DNA of 64,000 bases. Origin: Cytophagales bacterium (GTDB taxonomy: Bacteria > Bacteroidota > Bacteroidia > Cytophagales > Cyclobacteriaceae). The notes under the pieces are model-generated. The model ran no database searches, was not told the DNA's origin, and worked only from the letters and a program-made list of their open reading frames with translations. Shown piece after piece: positions 1-9,673 of this stretch. The translations under genes were made by a program, and so were the position numbers. Position 1 is the first letter of the stretch, and the number at the start of each line of letters is the position of its first letter. The DNA lies in contig JAWPMT010000001.1 in assembly GCA_033344775.1 (NCBI GenBank), positions 620,001 to 684,000 of the forward strand, written 5' to 3'.

Positions 1-164
1 CCCAAGACAAAGATGCTACTCAGGAAAGAGCCGGACGGCCCAAACGCTATTTCAAAATCACTTCTCTGGGTAAAGAGGCCATGGAACACACCAGGGAAAC
101 CCGCAATAACCTTTGGGAAGCCATCCCCTCCATTTCTCTGGACGTGAAGTTTAGCGACCTCTAA
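1..164 (+). CDS. PadR family transcriptional regulator, C-terminal part (truncated by window edge)
   Basis: The reading frame starting at base 3 is open to the TAA at 162-164. It encodes about 53 residues ending in a GRPKRYFKIT...GKEAM stretch, which is the last part of the PadR winged helix (the wing and the helix after it). The stop lies one base before the ATG of the first permease, so the two are co-transcribed. The same order, PadR then FtsX permease, recurs on the other strand at 44952-42017, where the PadR protein ends in the very similar GGRSKRMYKMT...GKEAL. PadR proteins in this setting usually repress their own operon. The start lies left of the window. Confidence 0.85.
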   Translation, partial: QDKDATQERAGRPKRYFKITSLGKEAMEHTRETRNNLWEAIPSISLDVKFSDL

Positions 165-165
165 G

Positions 166-2772
166 ATGTCTCAACCACCCAAGTTCTTCCGCAACTTCTT
201 CCGATGGTTCTGTCATCCCCGACTGTACAAACCCATTGAAGGTGACCTCATGGAATTGTACTACGAGCGCGTGGACGAATCGGGCAAAAGGAAAGCAGAC
301 CTGCTGTTCATCAAAGATGTGCTGGCACTCTTCAGAAAAGACATCATCAGACCCGCCAACGTAACTCACCGAATTAATCAATATGGCATGATCAAAAACT
401 ACACAAAAACAACCTGGCGAAACCTCAAGCGACAAAAGGTTTACGCGGCCATCAACATCGGAGGACTTTCCTTGAGTATTGCCTGTGTTTTGCTCATTGT
501 TTCATTCATCAGCTATGAGTATTCGTATGATCGATTTTTAGAAAATCACGACGAGATTTATCGTGTCTACGATTCCCAATCAGGCAATGATTTCCTGGGG
601 AAGAACAAATATGCAGTTACACCAATCCAGTTAGCAAGCGCCTTGAGAGAAGAATATCCCGAAGTACAAGATGCTACTGTGTTTGACTGGTACAATGCGC
701 TAATTGGTCCGAATAAAGAGCAGTTGTATTACCAGGCAGGAATCTTTGCGGATGCGCAATTTTTTGATGTTTTTCCTTACGAGTTTGTTGCAGGAAATCC
801 TGAAACAGCAATGGATGATCGGTACAGTGTAATTCTGACCGAATCTTTAGCAGCAAAAATTTTTGATCATGAGGATGCCATGGGAAAAAGCATAACCCAT
901 CGAGAGCAAACTTATCAAATCACTGGCATCATCAAAGATCCTCCGAAAAACGCGACATTGCCACTGGATTTCGTCATGAATGTAGCCAGCTTCCAATGGT
1001 ATCATGACTATATGAATCGGGAGAAATGGCGAAGCAATGGCTACCACACTTTCTTTACGCTGAATCAATCAAGTGATTTAAAGATGCTTGAGTCCAAAAT
1101 GCCTCAATTGCTGGAGAAATACTGGATCAACCTTGAATTGTATCCACAACATTATCAATTCGAATCACTGAGTTCCATTCATTTACAGTCCTCTCTAAAC
1201 TTCGATTTTGGAGGGAAAGGGAGCAAAAAGCAGATCATGATTTTTGCGACGATCGCTGTGCTGATCATGCTTCTGGCATTGGTCAATTATACGAATCTGG
1301 CGGTGGCTCGATCCATGAATCGCTCGAAAGAAGTCGGGCTTAGAAAAACCATTGGTGCTAACCGATCACAATTAATGGTCCAGTTTCTCTTTGAATCCAT
1401 CTTCCTGACGTTTATCGCCACCTTAATTGCTATTTTAATCACCTGGGCAGTACTTCCTCTTTTCGGAAAAATGCTGGAAAGGGAGTTGTCACTTAGTCTG
1501 GATATGCTGGCGGTCTCCTCTCCCTATTTGTTACTACAGGTCATTTTACTGGGCCTCCTCGCTGGGTATTATCCTGCTTTCCTGATTGCCCGATTACAGC
1601 CGATCAACGCACTAAAAGGTAAAACAAACCGACTCGGTAAACGCACCTTACAGAAGGCGCTGATCGTGGGTCAATACACAGTCTCGATCGCAATGATTAT
1701 ATGCGCTCTGGCAGCTCAACGACAATTTTACTTCATCCAAAATAAAGATTTGGGCTTTCAGAAAGAGCATATACTGACTGTACGGAATAGAAGTCGCGAA
1801 GTGTCTGAGAAATTTGATGTGCTTCGAAATGAATGGTTAAGTCATCCAAACATTCTAGCGGTAACTGGCTCGCAAAACTTACCCATCGATCTTAGACAAG
1901 GCACGATTGTCAATGATGGTGAAGGAACTGATCCTATCGACAACCTCCATATCTATCAAATGCGCGCGGGATACGACTTCCTGGATCTGTATGATATCGA
2001 TCTGATTGCCGGAAGAAAATTCACTCGGGACATCAACGACTCACTCAACCTGATCATCATCAATGAGGCTACTTTAAAAGTGATGGGTTGGACACCTGAA
2101 GAAGCCATTGGTAAACGTTTTTCAGATGACGCGCAAATGAATTATCGAGAAGTCATCGGAGTGGTCAAGGATTTTCACATGCACTCCATGCACATGAAGA
2201 TTGAACCCATGTTCATCGAACGCCGCAACCCACGTTCTTTTCGTTACCTGTCTTTCAAAATCAACCCTCAAAACTTTCAGGAGACGCTGGCCTTTTTGGA
2301 TAAGAGCATGGCCTCATACACCTCCTACCCTTTTGATGCACAATTGCTTACGGATAAATACAACGCGTTATATAAGGACGACCTGAATGAAAGTAGGCTA
2401 TTTAACTTCTTTACCTTACTAGCGGTACTGATTGCCTCGTTGGGCCTGTTCGGCCTGGCGACTTACACCATACATCTACGAGTCAAAGAAGTAGGTATCC
2501 GCAAAGTACTGGGAGCGACGGTCTCGCAAATTATTTCTTTGGTCTCTAAGGATTTTCTGACTCTTGTAGTTATTGGGTTCATCGTCGCTATTCCTGCTGC
2601 ATGGTTCGCCGTTGAACAATGGTTAGAAGCATTTTCCTATCGCATCTCAATTTCAGGGTGGGTGTTTGCATCGGCCGGATGCCTTGCATTGATCATCGCC
2701 TTCCTGACCATTAGCTCACAATCTCTCAAGGTCGCCCTTTCCAACCCAGCTAAAATCCTCAAGGATGAATGA
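166..2772 (+). CDS. FtsX/MacB-type ABC transporter permease, first of three tandem copies
   Basis: An 868-residue inner-membrane permease. Residues 1-65 form the prefix domain found on many Bacteroidota permeases (PPKFFRNFFRWFCHPRL, then an EGDLMELYYER motif). A membrane helix follows at about 97-118, then a MacB-like periplasmic domain, a first FtsX domain at about 357-470 with the EVGLRKTIGA motif, a second periplasmic domain, and a second FtsX domain at about 740-860 with EVGIRKVLGA. This is the duplicated single-chain form, with about eight membrane helices. No ATPase is encoded next to it, so it must use one from elsewhere. The ATG is one base after the PadR stop. The gene overlaps the next permease by 8 bases. 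The substrate is unknown; related systems export lipoproteins, peptides or drugs, or transmit force to the periplasm. Confidence 0.9.
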   Translation: MSQPPKFFRNFFRWFCHPRLYKPIEGDLMELYYERVDESGKRKADLLFIKDVLALFRKDIIRPANVTHRINQYGMIKNYTKTTWRNLKRQKVYAAINIGGLSLSIACVLLIVSFISYEYSYDRFLENHDEIYRVYDSQSGNDFLGKNKYAVTPIQLASALREEYPEVQDATVFDWYNALIGPNKEQLYYQAGIFADAQFFDVFPYEFVAGNPETAMDDRYSVILTESLAAKIFDHEDAMGKSITHREQTYQITGIIKDPPKNATLPLDFVMNVASFQWYHDYMNREKWRSNGYHTFFTLNQSSDLKMLESKMPQLLEKYWINLELYPQHYQFESLSSIHLQSSLNFDFGGKGSKKQIMIFATIAVLIMLLALVNYTNLAVARSMNRSKEVGLRKTIGANRSQLMVQFLFESIFLTFIATLIAILITWAVLPLFGKMLERELSLSLDMLAVSSPYLLLQVILLGLLAGYYPAFLIARLQPINALKGKTNRLGKRTLQKALIVGQYTVSIAMIICALAAQRQFYFIQNKDLGFQKEHILTVRNRSREVSEKFDVLRNEWLSHPNILAVTGSQNLPIDLRQGTIVNDGEGTDPIDNLHIYQMRAGYDFLDLYDIDLIAGRKFTRDINDSLNLIIINEATLKVMGWTPEEAIGKRFSDDAQMNYREVIGVVKDFHMHSMHMKIEPMFIERRNPRSFRYLSFKINPQNFQETLAFLDKSMASYTSYPFDAQLLTDKYNALYKDDLNESRLFNFFTLLAVLIASLGLFGLATYTIHLRVKEVGIRKVLGATVSQIISLVSKDFLTLVVIGFIVAIPAAWFAVEQWLEAFSYRISISGWVFASAGCLALIIAFLTISSQSLKVALSNPAKILKDE

Positions 2773-5365
2773 TCAACCTCCAAAACTCTTCCGCAACTTC
2801 TTCCGATGGTTCTGTCATCCGAGGCTGTTTCAACCCATCGAAGGAGACCTCATGGAATTGTACCATGAACGCATCGAAACTTTGGGAAAAGGAAAAGCGG
2901 ATCTCCTATTTATCAAAGATGTATTGGTCCTCTTCAGAAAAGACATCATTAAGCCTGCTGATGGCACCTACAGACTAAATTTCTACGGTATGCTCAAACA
3001 CAATCTATTGATCTCCATTCGAAGCTTTCGGAAATTCAAAAGCACCTTTCTCATCAACCTGCTGGGACTTGCCACCGGATTAGCCAGCGCGCTGCTCATC
3101 TTTCTTTGGGTCACCGATGAACTGAATACCGATAAGTTCTCCGAGCAAGACAGTGACCGACACGTTCAGGTCATTTACTCATATCCTACTTCAGGTACCT
3201 ACCATACCAATGCCAATGGGTCGGGGCCTAATCCTTTGTATGCTGCGCTCGTGGAACATCTACCTGAAGTGGAGTATGCCGTACCCGTCACCGCTCATGT
3301 TCGAAAAAGTGTATTCAGCGCTGGTGATAATAACATGCGGGCGAGCTATCGCTACATCGGAGAAGGCTATTTTAACATCTTCCCAGGTGAGTTTATACAT
3401 GGGGACAAAAGCCAGGCACTCAGTGACAAAAGTCATGTGATCATTTCGGATCAGGTGGCGATCAATTTGTTTGGATCGTCGGATCGTGCCATGGGAAAAA
3501 CCATCGAACTAAAGGATGAATATGAGGGTGGTTCTTTTCAAGTAAACGGCATTTTCAAACCCAATTCTCTGGCTTCTGAAAAAGTAGATATTCTCTTGAG
3601 TTATGAGGTATTTGCTACACCGGAAATGATGGAATGGTACAATGGCGGCACACAAGCCAACCTTGTGTTGCATGCAGGTACAGACCTGGCCCAATTCAAT
3701 GGAAAGCTCCGTGATTTCCTGAAAAAAGTCTGGGAGAACTCCAATTTCATCCTGTATGCACAGCCTTACTCGGAAAAGTACCTATATGGCCAATATGAAA
3801 ACGGATTACCCACTGAAGGGCGGATCGTTTATGTCAGGTTGTTTTCAATCATTGCGTTGTTTGTGTTGACCATCGCCTGCATCAACTACATGAACTTCTC
3901 GACAGCCAAAGCCTCAAGACGGATCAAAGAAATTGGGGTCAAGAAAGCCATTGGTGCAGGTCGAAGATCGCTCATCTTTCAATACTTCAGCGAATCACTT
4001 TTCATGGCATTTTTGGCTTTGATCATGGCCCTTGTAATTGTGATCCTTTTGCTCCCACAATTCAACGAAATCACGGGTAAACAACTATCACTCAGCTTTG
4101 CTCCCAATGCGATCTGGTCCATCCTGGCCATTACGACAGCTACAGGACTCATTTCGGGTATCTATCCCGCACTCCACCTTTCTGGATTTACACCGGTCAC
4201 TGCATTGAAAGGAAAACTCAATGGGTATGCTGGCGGCTTGTTGCTAAGAAAAGGGTTGGTCATTGTCCAGTTCATGATCTCAGTGACCATGATCATCTCT
4301 GTCATTGTCATCTACAATCAGGTGAATTTCATCCAGACGACTAATCTTGGTTATAACAAAGACCACATCATTACCTTCCCAAAAGAGGGTCGATTGGCCG
4401 AAGACAGTCAGGCATTCTTTGATGAAATCAGAAGCATTTCTGGAGTATTGATTGCCTCGCAAATGGATGGTGAACTTCCAGGCAGGCTTGCTTACACACA
4501 CGGATACAAGTGGGAAGGCATGAGTGAGGCCGATAGGAAATTACGCTTTTACCAGATACGTGGCGGGTATGACCTGATCAAACTGTTGGACATTGGCCTG
4601 CTGGATGGTAGAGATTTTTCGCAGAAATTTCCTTCTGATGTGGATGCTTACATCTTGAATGAAACGGCCATAAAAATGACAGGATTAGAAGCTCCACTTG
4701 ACCAACAAATTGGCAACCTTAATCCCAACGTTAACCCCAAACAGATCATTGGTGTGGTGAAGGATTTCCATTTCCAGTCGATGCAGGAAGAAATCAAGCC
4801 GTTCATCTTCTCACTCAAGCAAAATGCGGAGAAATTCATCGTCAAGATGCAGGCAGGAACGGAACAGGAAACCATCGCGCGTATTGAGCAGGTGTACAAT
4901 GAATTCAATGCAGGTTATCCTTTTGAATACAAATTCCTGGATGACAACTACCAGGCACTTTATGCCTCGGAAGCACGGATTACGGCACTTTCCAAGTACT
5001 TTGCAGCCATTGCTATTGTCATTTCCTGCCTCGGGTTATTGGCCTTGACTTCCTTCAGCACACAGCAGAGACACAAAGAAATCGCCATCAGGAAGGTACT
5101 AGGCTCCTCAAATCTGGGCATTATCAAGTTGCTTTCCAGTGACTTCACCATACTCGTGATAGTTGGGGTCATGATGGCTGTACCCATTGCCTATTACCTC
5201 ATGCGAAACTGGCTGGACGCCTTTGTCTATCGGATTGAGTTGTCGCCTGTTTACTTCCTCTTTGGAGGATTCCTGGTGCTCCTATTGGCACTATTGACAA
5301 TCACTACACAAACCGCAAATTCAGCGAAAGTTAACGTAACCGAAAGCCTTCGTACAGATGGATAA
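2765..5365 (+). CDS. FtsX/MacB-type ABC transporter permease, second tandem copy
   Basis: An 866-residue paralogue of the preceding gene with the same layout: prefix domain (PPKLFRNFFRWFCHPRLF), one helix near residue 95, periplasmic domain, FtsX domain with the EIGVKKAIGA motif near 385-395, second periplasmic domain, and a last FtsX domain with EIAIRKVLGSS. The first 65 residues are almost identical to copies 1 and 3, whereas the periplasmic domains differ strongly. That fits duplication followed by specialisation of the outer domain. The ATG lies inside the end of copy 1 (8-base overlap) and the stop overlaps the start of copy 3 by 8 bases, so the three genes are translated as a coupled unit. 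Confidence 0.9.
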   Translation: MNDQPPKLFRNFFRWFCHPRLFQPIEGDLMELYHERIETLGKGKADLLFIKDVLVLFRKDIIKPADGTYRLNFYGMLKHNLLISIRSFRKFKSTFLINLLGLATGLASALLIFLWVTDELNTDKFSEQDSDRHVQVIYSYPTSGTYHTNANGSGPNPLYAALVEHLPEVEYAVPVTAHVRKSVFSAGDNNMRASYRYIGEGYFNIFPGEFIHGDKSQALSDKSHVIISDQVAINLFGSSDRAMGKTIELKDEYEGGSFQVNGIFKPNSLASEKVDILLSYEVFATPEMMEWYNGGTQANLVLHAGTDLAQFNGKLRDFLKKVWENSNFILYAQPYSEKYLYGQYENGLPTEGRIVYVRLFSIIALFVLTIACINYMNFSTAKASRRIKEIGVKKAIGAGRRSLIFQYFSESLFMAFLALIMALVIVILLLPQFNEITGKQLSLSFAPNAIWSILAITTATGLISGIYPALHLSGFTPVTALKGKLNGYAGGLLLRKGLVIVQFMISVTMIISVIVIYNQVNFIQTTNLGYNKDHIITFPKEGRLAEDSQAFFDEIRSISGVLIASQMDGELPGRLAYTHGYKWEGMSEADRKLRFYQIRGGYDLIKLLDIGLLDGRDFSQKFPSDVDAYILNETAIKMTGLEAPLDQQIGNLNPNVNPKQIIGVVKDFHFQSMQEEIKPFIFSLKQNAEKFIVKMQAGTEQETIARIEQVYNEFNAGYPFEYKFLDDNYQALYASEARITALSKYFAAIAIVISCLGLLALTSFSTQQRHKEIAIRKVLGSSNLGIIKLLSSDFTILVIVGVMMAVPIAYYLMRNWLDAFVYRIELSPVYFLFGGFLVLLLALLTITTQTANSAKVNVTESLRTDG

Positions 5366-7961
5366 ACATCCGCCAAAATTCTTTCGCAGTTTCTTTCGAT
5401 GGTTTTGCCACCCTCGATTACACCAACCTATCGAAGGTGACCTCATGGAGCTGTACTACGAACGTCTGGATGAACTGGGCAAACGAAAGGCAGACCTACT
5501 CTTTATCAAAGATGTATTGATCCTATTTAGAAAAGACATTATCCGTCCCGCGGGCGGAACATATCGATTAAACTTCTACGGCATGTTAAAACACAACTTA
5601 TTGATTACACTTCGCAGCTTCAAAAGGTACCAAAGTACGTTTTGGATCAACCTAATCGGACTTACCGTTGGATTAGCGGCCTCCACGCTCATTTTCCTTT
5701 GGGTCAATGATGAGATCAGTAAAGATCAGTTTCATGCGAAAGGAGATCAGATCTATCAAGTGCTGCGCACTAAAAGAACGACAGACCGCCCAACTCGAAC
5801 ACACGATTCCAATAGTGAACTCCTGATACCGGAAATGAAGTCCGAATTGGCTGAAGTAGAAATGGCTGTTCCAATCATGCGTGAATTTCCATATGCGATT
5901 TTGTCCATCGATGATAAGACACTGAAGTCCTCGGGCCTTTTCGTTGGCAATGACTTCTTCAACCTATTTTCATTTAACCTGACTAACGGTAATCCTAATG
6001 AAGTCCTGACTTCTCCGAGCTCAATTGTTATCTCCAAATCACTTTCCGAAAAGATGTTCGGAGATGAAAACACTATTGGGAAAACGATCCACCTGTTGGA
6101 CAATACCGATGGAGAAGTATTGTATGAAGCAGATTACCAAATCTCAGGCATATTCGACGACTCACAACTCAACACGTCCGAGGATTTTGAATTCGTACTG
6201 CCATATCAAGTTTTCGAGGCGGACAGAGTAGCCTCCTGGGGCAGCAACAGTTCCAGGGTCTTCATTCAATTGAATGAACAAACCAATCTGTCGGAGTTCG
6301 AAGCAAAACTGGATGCCTTTTATCAGCGAAAGATGTCTCAGATCTACGTCAGAGAAGGCAATGTCATCAACATGCACCTCCAACCCTATCTTACTCGTCA
6401 TCTCTACAATCGATACGAAAATGGGGTACTGACAGGAGGTCGCATTTCTTATGTTTATCTCTTTTCTGGGGTGGGATTGCTGATCCTACTGGTCGCTTGC
6501 ATTAATTTCATCAACCTCTCTACAGCCCTGGCAACCAGAAGGTTAAAAGAAGTGGGTGTTAAAAAAGTATTCGGAACATCCAAGGGTTTCATTATCAGTC
6601 AACACCTGATGGAATCATTCGTTCTGGTATTGATCTCCACTTTATTAGCCTTGATATTACTGAGTACGATCTTACCGGGTTTCAGTGCGATTACTAACAA
6701 GACTTTGACGTTACAATTCAGCCTTGAAACCTTGATCGGATTAGGCGCAATCATCATTATCACAGCATTGTTAGCAGGCACTTATCCTGCCCTGTTCCTG
6801 TCTGGCCTAAGGCCTTTAGATGCTTTGAGCGCGAAATTGAAGACTTCTACCAAAGGACAATGGCTGCGAAAAGGACTGACCATTTTCCAATTCTCACTTT
6901 CAATTGTGCTGATTATCTCGGTAATGACCGTATCTCAGCAAGTGGATTATGTACGATCCAAAAACCTGGGTTATGACCGTGAAAACGTGATCACATTTGC
7001 TAGAGACGGGCAATTGGTCAACAACATGGAGCCATTTATGAATCGGCTTGCCACCATTCCTGGAGTCGTTCATTCCACCCGTTTAGAGGGTAGCATTTCT
7101 CAATTCAATAATTCCGGTGGCGGTTATGGTGGAGATGGAAGACCCTACATCGATTTTACGTTTGCCTACGTCGGATACGATTTTGTGGAGACAATTGGAC
7201 TAGAATTAAAAGAGGGGCGTTCTTTTTCCAGGGAATTCACCAATGAACATAAGAAGATCATTCTGAATGAAACGGCCATTGCCGCCATGGGACTGGCAGA
7301 TCCCATTGGTAAGGTGGTGAATATTCGTGGTAATAGAGAGATAATAGGAATCTTGAAAGATTATCATTATCAATCCCTTCACGAAGCGATTAAACCTATG
7401 TTTTTGATCTTTGAGCCCGCTGATGCTACCACGATTGCAGTAAAACTGCAGGCGGGCAGAGAAATGGAAACCATCGAAGAATTGGGAGAAGTGTATCAGG
7501 AATATAACGCCGGACTTCCCTTCCAGTTTAAATTCCTGGACGAAGAATACGAAGCACTTTATCAATCAGAACTTCAGGTAGCCAGCCTTTCGACTTATTT
7601 CGCTTCCATAGCGATCATCATCTCCTGCCTTGGACTATTTGGTCTAACGACCTTCATGACACAACGCAGAATCAAAGAGATTGGCATTCGAAAAGTGCTG
7701 GGTTCAAGTAGGATCAGAATTGTCCGATTGCTCGGCGGAAATGTGATGAAAATGCTCGTAGCTGCAATTATCATTTCCACTCCTGTGGCATTCTACTTGT
7801 TGGGAAGCTGGTTGGAAAACTTCGCCTATCACATTGATCTTAGTCCCTGGTTATTTGTACTGGGAGGTTTTACAACAGTACTCATCGCTTGTTTTACGGT
7901 AGGCTTTGAGACCTGGAAAGCGGCTTCAGTGAATCCAGTAGAGTGTATCAAGGATGAGTGA
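5358..7961 (+). CDS. FtsX/MacB-type ABC transporter permease, third tandem copy
   Basis: An 867-residue permease with the same order of domains: prefix domain (PPKFFRSFFRWFCHPRL), N-terminal helix, MacB-like periplasmic domain, FtsX domain with EVGVKKVFGTS, second periplasmic domain and C-terminal FtsX domain with EIGIRKVLGSS. It is closer to copy 2 than to copy 1: both share RLNFYGMLKHNLLI after the prefix, which copy 1 lacks. It ends the PadR-permease operon; the next gene is on the opposite strand 254 bases away. No MacA-like membrane-fusion protein, TolC-like channel or ATP-binding subunit is present. Confidence 0.9.
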   Translation: MDKHPPKFFRSFFRWFCHPRLHQPIEGDLMELYYERLDELGKRKADLLFIKDVLILFRKDIIRPAGGTYRLNFYGMLKHNLLITLRSFKRYQSTFWINLIGLTVGLAASTLIFLWVNDEISKDQFHAKGDQIYQVLRTKRTTDRPTRTHDSNSELLIPEMKSELAEVEMAVPIMREFPYAILSIDDKTLKSSGLFVGNDFFNLFSFNLTNGNPNEVLTSPSSIVISKSLSEKMFGDENTIGKTIHLLDNTDGEVLYEADYQISGIFDDSQLNTSEDFEFVLPYQVFEADRVASWGSNSSRVFIQLNEQTNLSEFEAKLDAFYQRKMSQIYVREGNVINMHLQPYLTRHLYNRYENGVLTGGRISYVYLFSGVGLLILLVACINFINLSTALATRRLKEVGVKKVFGTSKGFIISQHLMESFVLVLISTLLALILLSTILPGFSAITNKTLTLQFSLETLIGLGAIIIITALLAGTYPALFLSGLRPLDALSAKLKTSTKGQWLRKGLTIFQFSLSIVLIISVMTVSQQVDYVRSKNLGYDRENVITFARDGQLVNNMEPFMNRLATIPGVVHSTRLEGSISQFNNSGGGYGGDGRPYIDFTFAYVGYDFVETIGLELKEGRSFSREFTNEHKKIILNETAIAAMGLADPIGKVVNIRGNREIIGILKDYHYQSLHEAIKPMFLIFEPADATTIAVKLQAGREMETIEELGEVYQEYNAGLPFQFKFLDEEYEALYQSELQVASLSTYFASIAIIISCLGLFGLTTFMTQRRIKEIGIRKVLGSSRIRIVRLLGGNVMKMLVAAIIISTPVAFYLLGSWLENFAYHIDLSPWLFVLGGFTTVLIACFTVGFETWKAASVNPVECIKDE

Positions 7962-8215
7962 AGTTTAACACGTCATGTTCTCATAGCTATCATGATTGGA
8001 ATTTTGAATTCCTGAAAGGTCATCAGTAGCTTTATTTCATCACAGCAAAAGCGTTTAGACGTATAACTGCATTATACTTAATGCACGGAATCTCAACTTT
8101 AGATAGTATTACTAAGCTTAAGATTCACTTGCCATGCGCCCGGCACTGCACTTCGTTTCGGCCGGAATGACGTCCTATTGAGGAATGATAGAGAAAAAGA
8201 TAATTAGCGATCCAC

Positions 8216-8848
8216 CTACTTCAAGAACAACAACTCAAATGTTTCTTCATTGATCAAACCTTCTGGATAAATACCCTGATCTGTTTGAAAGGAAATGATT
8301 GCATTTTGAGTATCGTCACCAAAAAGCCCATCGAGTTCATGCTCATAGCCCTTTTTGATCAATTGTTTTTGTACCATCCACACGTATCTGGATTGGCCCC
8401 CTACCTGAATGCCTTGAATACCTTCCTGATCCTTCAGTAGGTCTAAATTCGCTACTTCAAAACCGGACTCGGCGATGCGTACCTCTTGATTGGTGTGGCC
8501 TGTGGCCTTCAGTGTATTAGAAAAAATCAGTTTACGCTCTAGCAACTGAACCCTGGCTGTCAATTCATTCCAATAACTGGCGGCATTGACATCTGCCTGG
8601 TTTCCTTCGTCTGGAAAACGAACGTCCAGGCCTTCATTGCGCCACTTTAAACGAGCAAAAGCGCCGATCTCAACGGCCTTGGCGAAGTACTCGTCTACTA
8701 ATTCCTGATTGTAATAATTGACATCTACTTCATCCGAAATCGCATATTCATATGCAACCGGAGGATTGAATCGGCGAAAATTCTGAAACTGAAAAAAGGC
8801 AATCAGTGGCAGCGTCACAATAATTACGATGAATACTAACTTCTTCAT
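8216..8848 (-). CDS. membrane-anchored peptidoglycan-binding protein
   Basis: A 210-residue protein with an N-terminal membrane anchor (residues 3-20, KKLVFIVIIVTLPLIAFFQF) and a C-terminal PG_binding_1-like domain at about 150-208 (QKQLIKKGYEHELDGLFGDD, then a TQNAI..FQ repeat). The middle is charged and helical without a known domain. It probably sits in the inner membrane with the C-terminal domain contacting peptidoglycan. It starts 2 bases after the stop of the roadblock-like gene and is the last gene of the GTPase cluster. Upstream proteins of that cluster resemble the N-terminal half of OmpA-family proteins, so this gene may supply the missing wall-binding part in trans (inference). 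Confidence 0.75.
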   Translation of the reverse strand: MKKLVFIVIIVTLPLIAFFQFQNFRRFNPPVAYEYAISDEVDVNYYNQELVDEYFAKAVEIGAFARLKWRNEGLDVRFPDEGNQADVNAASYWNELTARVQLLERKLIFSNTLKATGHTNQEVRIAESGFEVANLDLLKDQEGIQGIQVGGQSRYVWMVQKQLIKKGYEHELDGLFGDDTQNAIISFQTDQGIYPEGLINEETFELLFLK

Positions 8849-8850
8849 GG

Positions 8851-9663
8851 CTATAGTTTATCGAAGTATTGACTAATCTTTTGAGAGAGTTCTTTGGTCT
8901 GCAGGTCAGAGGACTTAAGCATGATTTCTTTCACGAACTGGAGCATCCGATCATTTAGCCGGCTTTTGAAGGCGGTATCCACTACCCCAGCCATGACCAC
9001 TGCGATGTAGAACTTGCCAAAACTCTGAACATAGATCTTATGCAAGTCATATGAGATCATTTCCAGGGACTGCTTTTCGGTTTCCATGGCATCTTCCACA
9101 AATGACTTGATTGCCGTGAGCATTCCCGCCATCATGTCCTGATCAAAGGCACTGTCTCGGGAATAACTGGCCATCACTACGCCACTCTCCTCCTCGATTA
9201 GGAAGATCTCCATGATCTTTGGCTCATTAGTGGTCTTCAACAAGAGTTCTGCAAAAGAAACACCCGTCACCGCGGCCTTGATGCGCAACCACAACAAATC
9301 AAAAGACAAGGCATCCTGAAATTGTTGATCTATTTTCTCCGATAGGGCCTGGATTTCCTGTTGGATGTACTTTTTGATCATTTGCCCTACGATTGGAAAA
9401 AGGGCTTGAACCACATCATCCCTGGACTCTTTGATCTGTACTTTTAATGTAGAGGTGATCGTTGGACCCAGTTTTTCGGGCATGACCTCCACAATTCTGG
9501 ACATGATCTGATTAAATTCCGATTCCGGCAATTCCCGGTTGGCTAGTTTATGCTCAATCTCCTCATGCGTAGCCTTCAACTGATTGCTCAGCTGCTGATA
9601 CTTCTCATTCTCTTCTTTGAAAAGTAGTTCTTTGAGGGCCGTTATACCTTGAGGATCTTGCAA
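8851..9663 (-). CDS. roadblock/longin-like regulatory protein related to the cytoplasmic half of OmpA-family proteins
   Basis: A 270-residue soluble protein. It opens with an LKELLFKEENEKY motif, continues with a helical section containing ALFPIVGQMIKKYI and FAELLLKTT, and ends (about 150-250) in an alpha/beta section, IMEIFLIEEESGVVMASYS then MLTAIKSFVEDAM. This order matches from memory the N-terminal part of large proteins annotated as OmpA family in proteobacteria and cyanobacteria, where a VFLIHxxTGLLL...MLTAIxDFV section precedes the OmpA domain. Here the OmpA domain is absent. The C-terminal section looks like a roadblock/longin fold, the fold of GTPase-regulating proteins such as MglB, which fits the nearby GTPase. 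The start is TTG (9663-9661); a stop lies three codons upstream and no ATG fits. Confidence 0.6.
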   Translation of the reverse strand: MQDPQGITALKELLFKEENEKYQQLSNQLKATHEEIEHKLANRELPESEFNQIMSRIVEVMPEKLGPTITSTLKVQIKESRDDVVQALFPIVGQMIKKYIQQEIQALSEKIDQQFQDALSFDLLWLRIKAAVTGVSFAELLLKTTNEPKIMEIFLIEEESGVVMASYSRDSAFDQDMMAGMLTAIKSFVEDAMETEKQSLEMISYDLHKIYVQSFGKFYIAVVMAGVVDTAFKSRLNDRMLQFVKEIMLKSSDLQTKELSQKISQYFDKL

Positions 9664-9673
9664 GTCCGTTCAG

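Noticed and set aside
1-7961. Complete drug-efflux system of the MacAB type
   Set aside because: No ATP-binding subunit, MacA-like adaptor or outer-membrane channel gene is present.
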